Below, piece after piece: positions 62,673 to 64,000 of a stretch of 64,000 nt of DNA. The stretch's first letter is position 1. Each line of letters starts with the position of its first letter. Source of the DNA: Eubacteriales bacterium (GTDB lineage Bacteria > Bacillota > Clostridia > Lachnospirales > Lachnospiraceae); NCBI GenBank assembly GCA_030536575.1, contig JAUNPS010000007.1, positions 62,001 through 126,000 on the forward strand, read 5' to 3'. The notes under the pieces were generated by a model. That model did no database searches and had not been told where the DNA came from. It saw only the letters and a list, made by a program, of their open reading frames with translations. The position numbers and the translations under genes were made by a program.

Positions 62673-63257
62673 TTAGTAAAGGCTCGTAAGAATCTCCACA
62701 CACTTCTCGATTCCCAACACGCCGCTGTCCAGCGCCACATGATAATTCTCCACCGCGCCCCACTTCAGATCCGTATAAAACTGATAGTAAGCCGCCCTTC
62801 TCTTATCCTTCTCCTTCAGGCGCTTCTCCGGCGCATCGTCCCGCTCTCCATACTGCTTCACGATCCGCTCCGCCCGCTTCGCCTTATCCGCATGAATAAA
62901 CACCGTCAGACAGTCCGCCGTATCCCGCAGGATATAATCCGCGCACCGCCCCACGATCACGCAGGACTCCTTCTCCGCCAGCTCCAGGATCACCTGTCTC
63001 TGCATATTCCAGAGGTAATCCTGATTCGACCGCCCATTATAATCCCGGTCCGCGAACGCATTCGCAAGCCAACTGCTGCTGGCCGCATACTCGCCCCGCT
63101 CGGCGATATACCCCTTCGCAAATCCGGTCTTCTCCGCAATCTTATCAATAAGCTCATGGTCATAGCATGGGATTCCCAGCTTCGCCGCTGTCTCCCGTCC
63201 AATGGTTCTTCCGCCGCTGCCAAATTCCCGGCTGATCGTAATAATTCGGTTCCTCAT
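62673..63257 (-). CDS. Cytidylate kinase-like family protein
   Basis: 194 aa from ATG 63257 (GGGAGGG upstream; an in-frame start 22 codons earlier lacks a ribosome site). IITISREFGSGGRTIGRETAAKLGIPCYDHELI is the P-loop region, followed by ESCVIVGRCADYILR and a helical lid with RLKEKDKRRAAYYQF (PF13189-like). A paralogue of the protein at 57686, sharing REFGSGGR. Monocistronic. Substrate uncertain. Confidence 0.86.
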   Translation of the reverse strand: MRNRIITISREFGSGGRTIGRETAAKLGIPCYDHELIDKIAEKTGFAKGYIAERGEYAASSSWLANAFADRDYNGRSNQDYLWNMQRQVILELAEKESCVIVGRCADYILRDTADCLTVFIHADKAKRAERIVKQYGERDDAPEKRLKEKDKRRAAYYQFYTDLKWGAVENYHVALDSGVLGIEKCVEILTSLY

Positions 63258-63369
63258 ATACGTTCCCTCCCTTTGAAGTGTTTGCAATTCTCCACGCCGG
63301 CGCAATGTCCGTGCGCGGTACACTGCAAGGTCGTTTCGGCTGCCTGCCGCGGAACATCTGACCGTCCCG

Positions 63370-63609
63370 TCAGTCCAGATAATCGCCGACCGGGCTCTGG
63401 TTATACTGCTTGATCACCTTCACCACCACGGAGCCGTCCGGCTGCGTAGTCTCTTCCACGATTTTGTACTGCGTATGATTCCGTTCAAATGACCTTTTGT
63501 AATGTTCGACTTCTTCCTGCACCATCCGAACTGCCTGTTCGTGGTCGATATCTTCCTTTAACTGGAAATGAAGGGTCTGACAAATACAGGCTGCTTTTAC
63601 ACGTTTCAT
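63370..63609 (-). CDS. Small conserved protein of unknown function
   Basis: 79 aa from ATG 63609 with AGAGG upstream. It begins MKRVKAACICQTLHFQLKED and ends with VKVIKQYNQSPVGDYLD. No signal peptide. The two cysteines near the N-terminus (ACIC) and a predicted central helix (HEQAVRMVQEEVEHYKRSFE) are its only notable traits. I do not recognise a named family. The gene has its own ribosome site and an upstream AT-rich region, supporting a real gene. Confidence 0.65.
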   Translation of the reverse strand: MKRVKAACICQTLHFQLKEDIDHEQAVRMVQEEVEHYKRSFERNHTQYKIVEETTQPDGSVVVKVIKQYNQSPVGDYLD

Positions 63610-63722
63610 TTTTTTACCTCTGCTTTCTGAGTATATTTGTATTATATTACATTTTTTCTCATTTTTCAAAGGTAAAATTGTACAAATTTAACAAAGATCA
63701 TCGTGGGCAGTTTCTACCACAG

Positions 63723-64000
63723 CTATAAGAGCTGATACGTAAAAAACGTCATCAGCGGCAGCGTCAGAATCGACACCAGCGTCGTAAACGCCATAATCTG
63801 CGCTCCCTGCCGCCCCTCTTCGTCCATCCCATTCGACGCCGGAAGCAGAATAATGGACGCCGCCGACGGACAGGATGCGCAAATCGTCGTCACGATACTG
63901 GCCATCCCCGCCACCGCAAACCACTGATCCACCCGCAGCAGCGCCTCCAGCAGCAGAAAAATCCCCGGCGCAATCAGCGTCCTGGTCAGCATACTCTTCC
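63723..64000 (-). CDS. AEC family transporter, N-terminus missing
   Basis: The reading frame is open at the right edge and stops at 63723 (about 92 codons seen). The sequence TRTLIAPGIFLLLEALLR, VAGMASIVTTICASCPSAAS and QIMAFTTLVSILTLPLMTFF matches the C-terminal half of auxin efflux carrier (AEC) family permeases, with the conserved small-residue/Pro kink (SCPSA). Such proteins export or import carboxylates such as malate. The remaining gene lies outside the window. Confidence 0.85.
   Translation of the reverse strand, partial: KSMLTRTLIAPGIFLLLEALLRVDQWFAVAGMASIVTTICASCPSAASIILLPASNGMDEEGRQGAQIMAFTTLVSILTLPLMTFFTYQLL

Noticed and set aside
1-64000. tRNA, rRNA or intact insertion sequence
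   Set aside because: No cloverleaf, rRNA core or transposase was recognised in reading both strands.

Overview
The window looks like chromosome of a Gram-positive, gut-type member of the Clostridia, most likely Lachnospiraceae. This is inferred from the moderately high G+C, strong GGAGG-type ribosome binding sites, YesM/YesN two-component pairs beside sugar ABC importers, DUF4367 anti-sigma-like proteins and the dense load of glycoside hydrolases. No rRNA, tRNA, phage module, intact transposase or CRISPR array was seen. Most genes lie on the minus strand.

Region 1 (1-8.3 kb): a minus-strand cluster with two family GH3 enzymes of inverted domain order (one cut by the left edge and carried on several membrane segments, the other secreted and 1305 aa) and a lipoprotein with six InlB-type repeats plus a carbohydrate-binding-like C-terminus. 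A 510-base gap full of perfect hairpins lies upstream. Region 2 (8.7-20.5 kb): a GH5 exo-glucanase-like gene divergent from an AraC regulator, then a compact seven-gene alpha-galactoside operon (binding protein, two permeases, YesM kinase, YesN regulator, URO-D-like protein, GH36). Region 3 (20.8-26 kb): a siroheme nitrite/sulfite reductase, an orphan TrpX-like binding protein with a tandemly duplicated 5' end, a small unknown gene, and an AT-rich AlbA_2/RecG-like gene that looks acquired.

Region 4 (26.2-36 kb): an ECF sigma factor with a DUF4367 partner, then an unusual operon joining a beta-propeller/solute-binding lipoprotein fusion, two sugar-type permeases, a HlyD-type adaptor and a MacB-like membrane protein. 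It is divergent from an OmpR/HAMP-type two-component system. This is the best candidate here for an undescribed system. Region 5 (36-42.4 kb): murA, shikimate kinase, then an XRE regulator with two ABC exporter half-genes, the second lacking the end of its ATPase domain.

Region 6 (42.4-52.2 kb): a host-glycan type locus with GH38 alpha-mannosidase, a three-component importer and LacI regulator on the minus strand, divergent from a second LacI regulator and a GH29 alpha-fucosidase. Both promoters carry a LacI-type palindrome. Region 7 (52.6-56.4 kb): a class IV aminotransferase and the 5-oxoprolinase genes pxpB, pxpC, pxpA, separated by GC-rich tandem repeats. Region 8 (56.5-64 kb): a hicAB toxin-antitoxin pair with a nonsense codon in the toxin, a MarR-controlled heterodimeric ABC exporter with twin operators, two cytidylate-kinase-like genes, a small conserved gene and the end of an AEC-family transporter.

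None of the three sugar importers encodes an ATPase, so a shared MsmK-type ATPase elsewhere is inferred.
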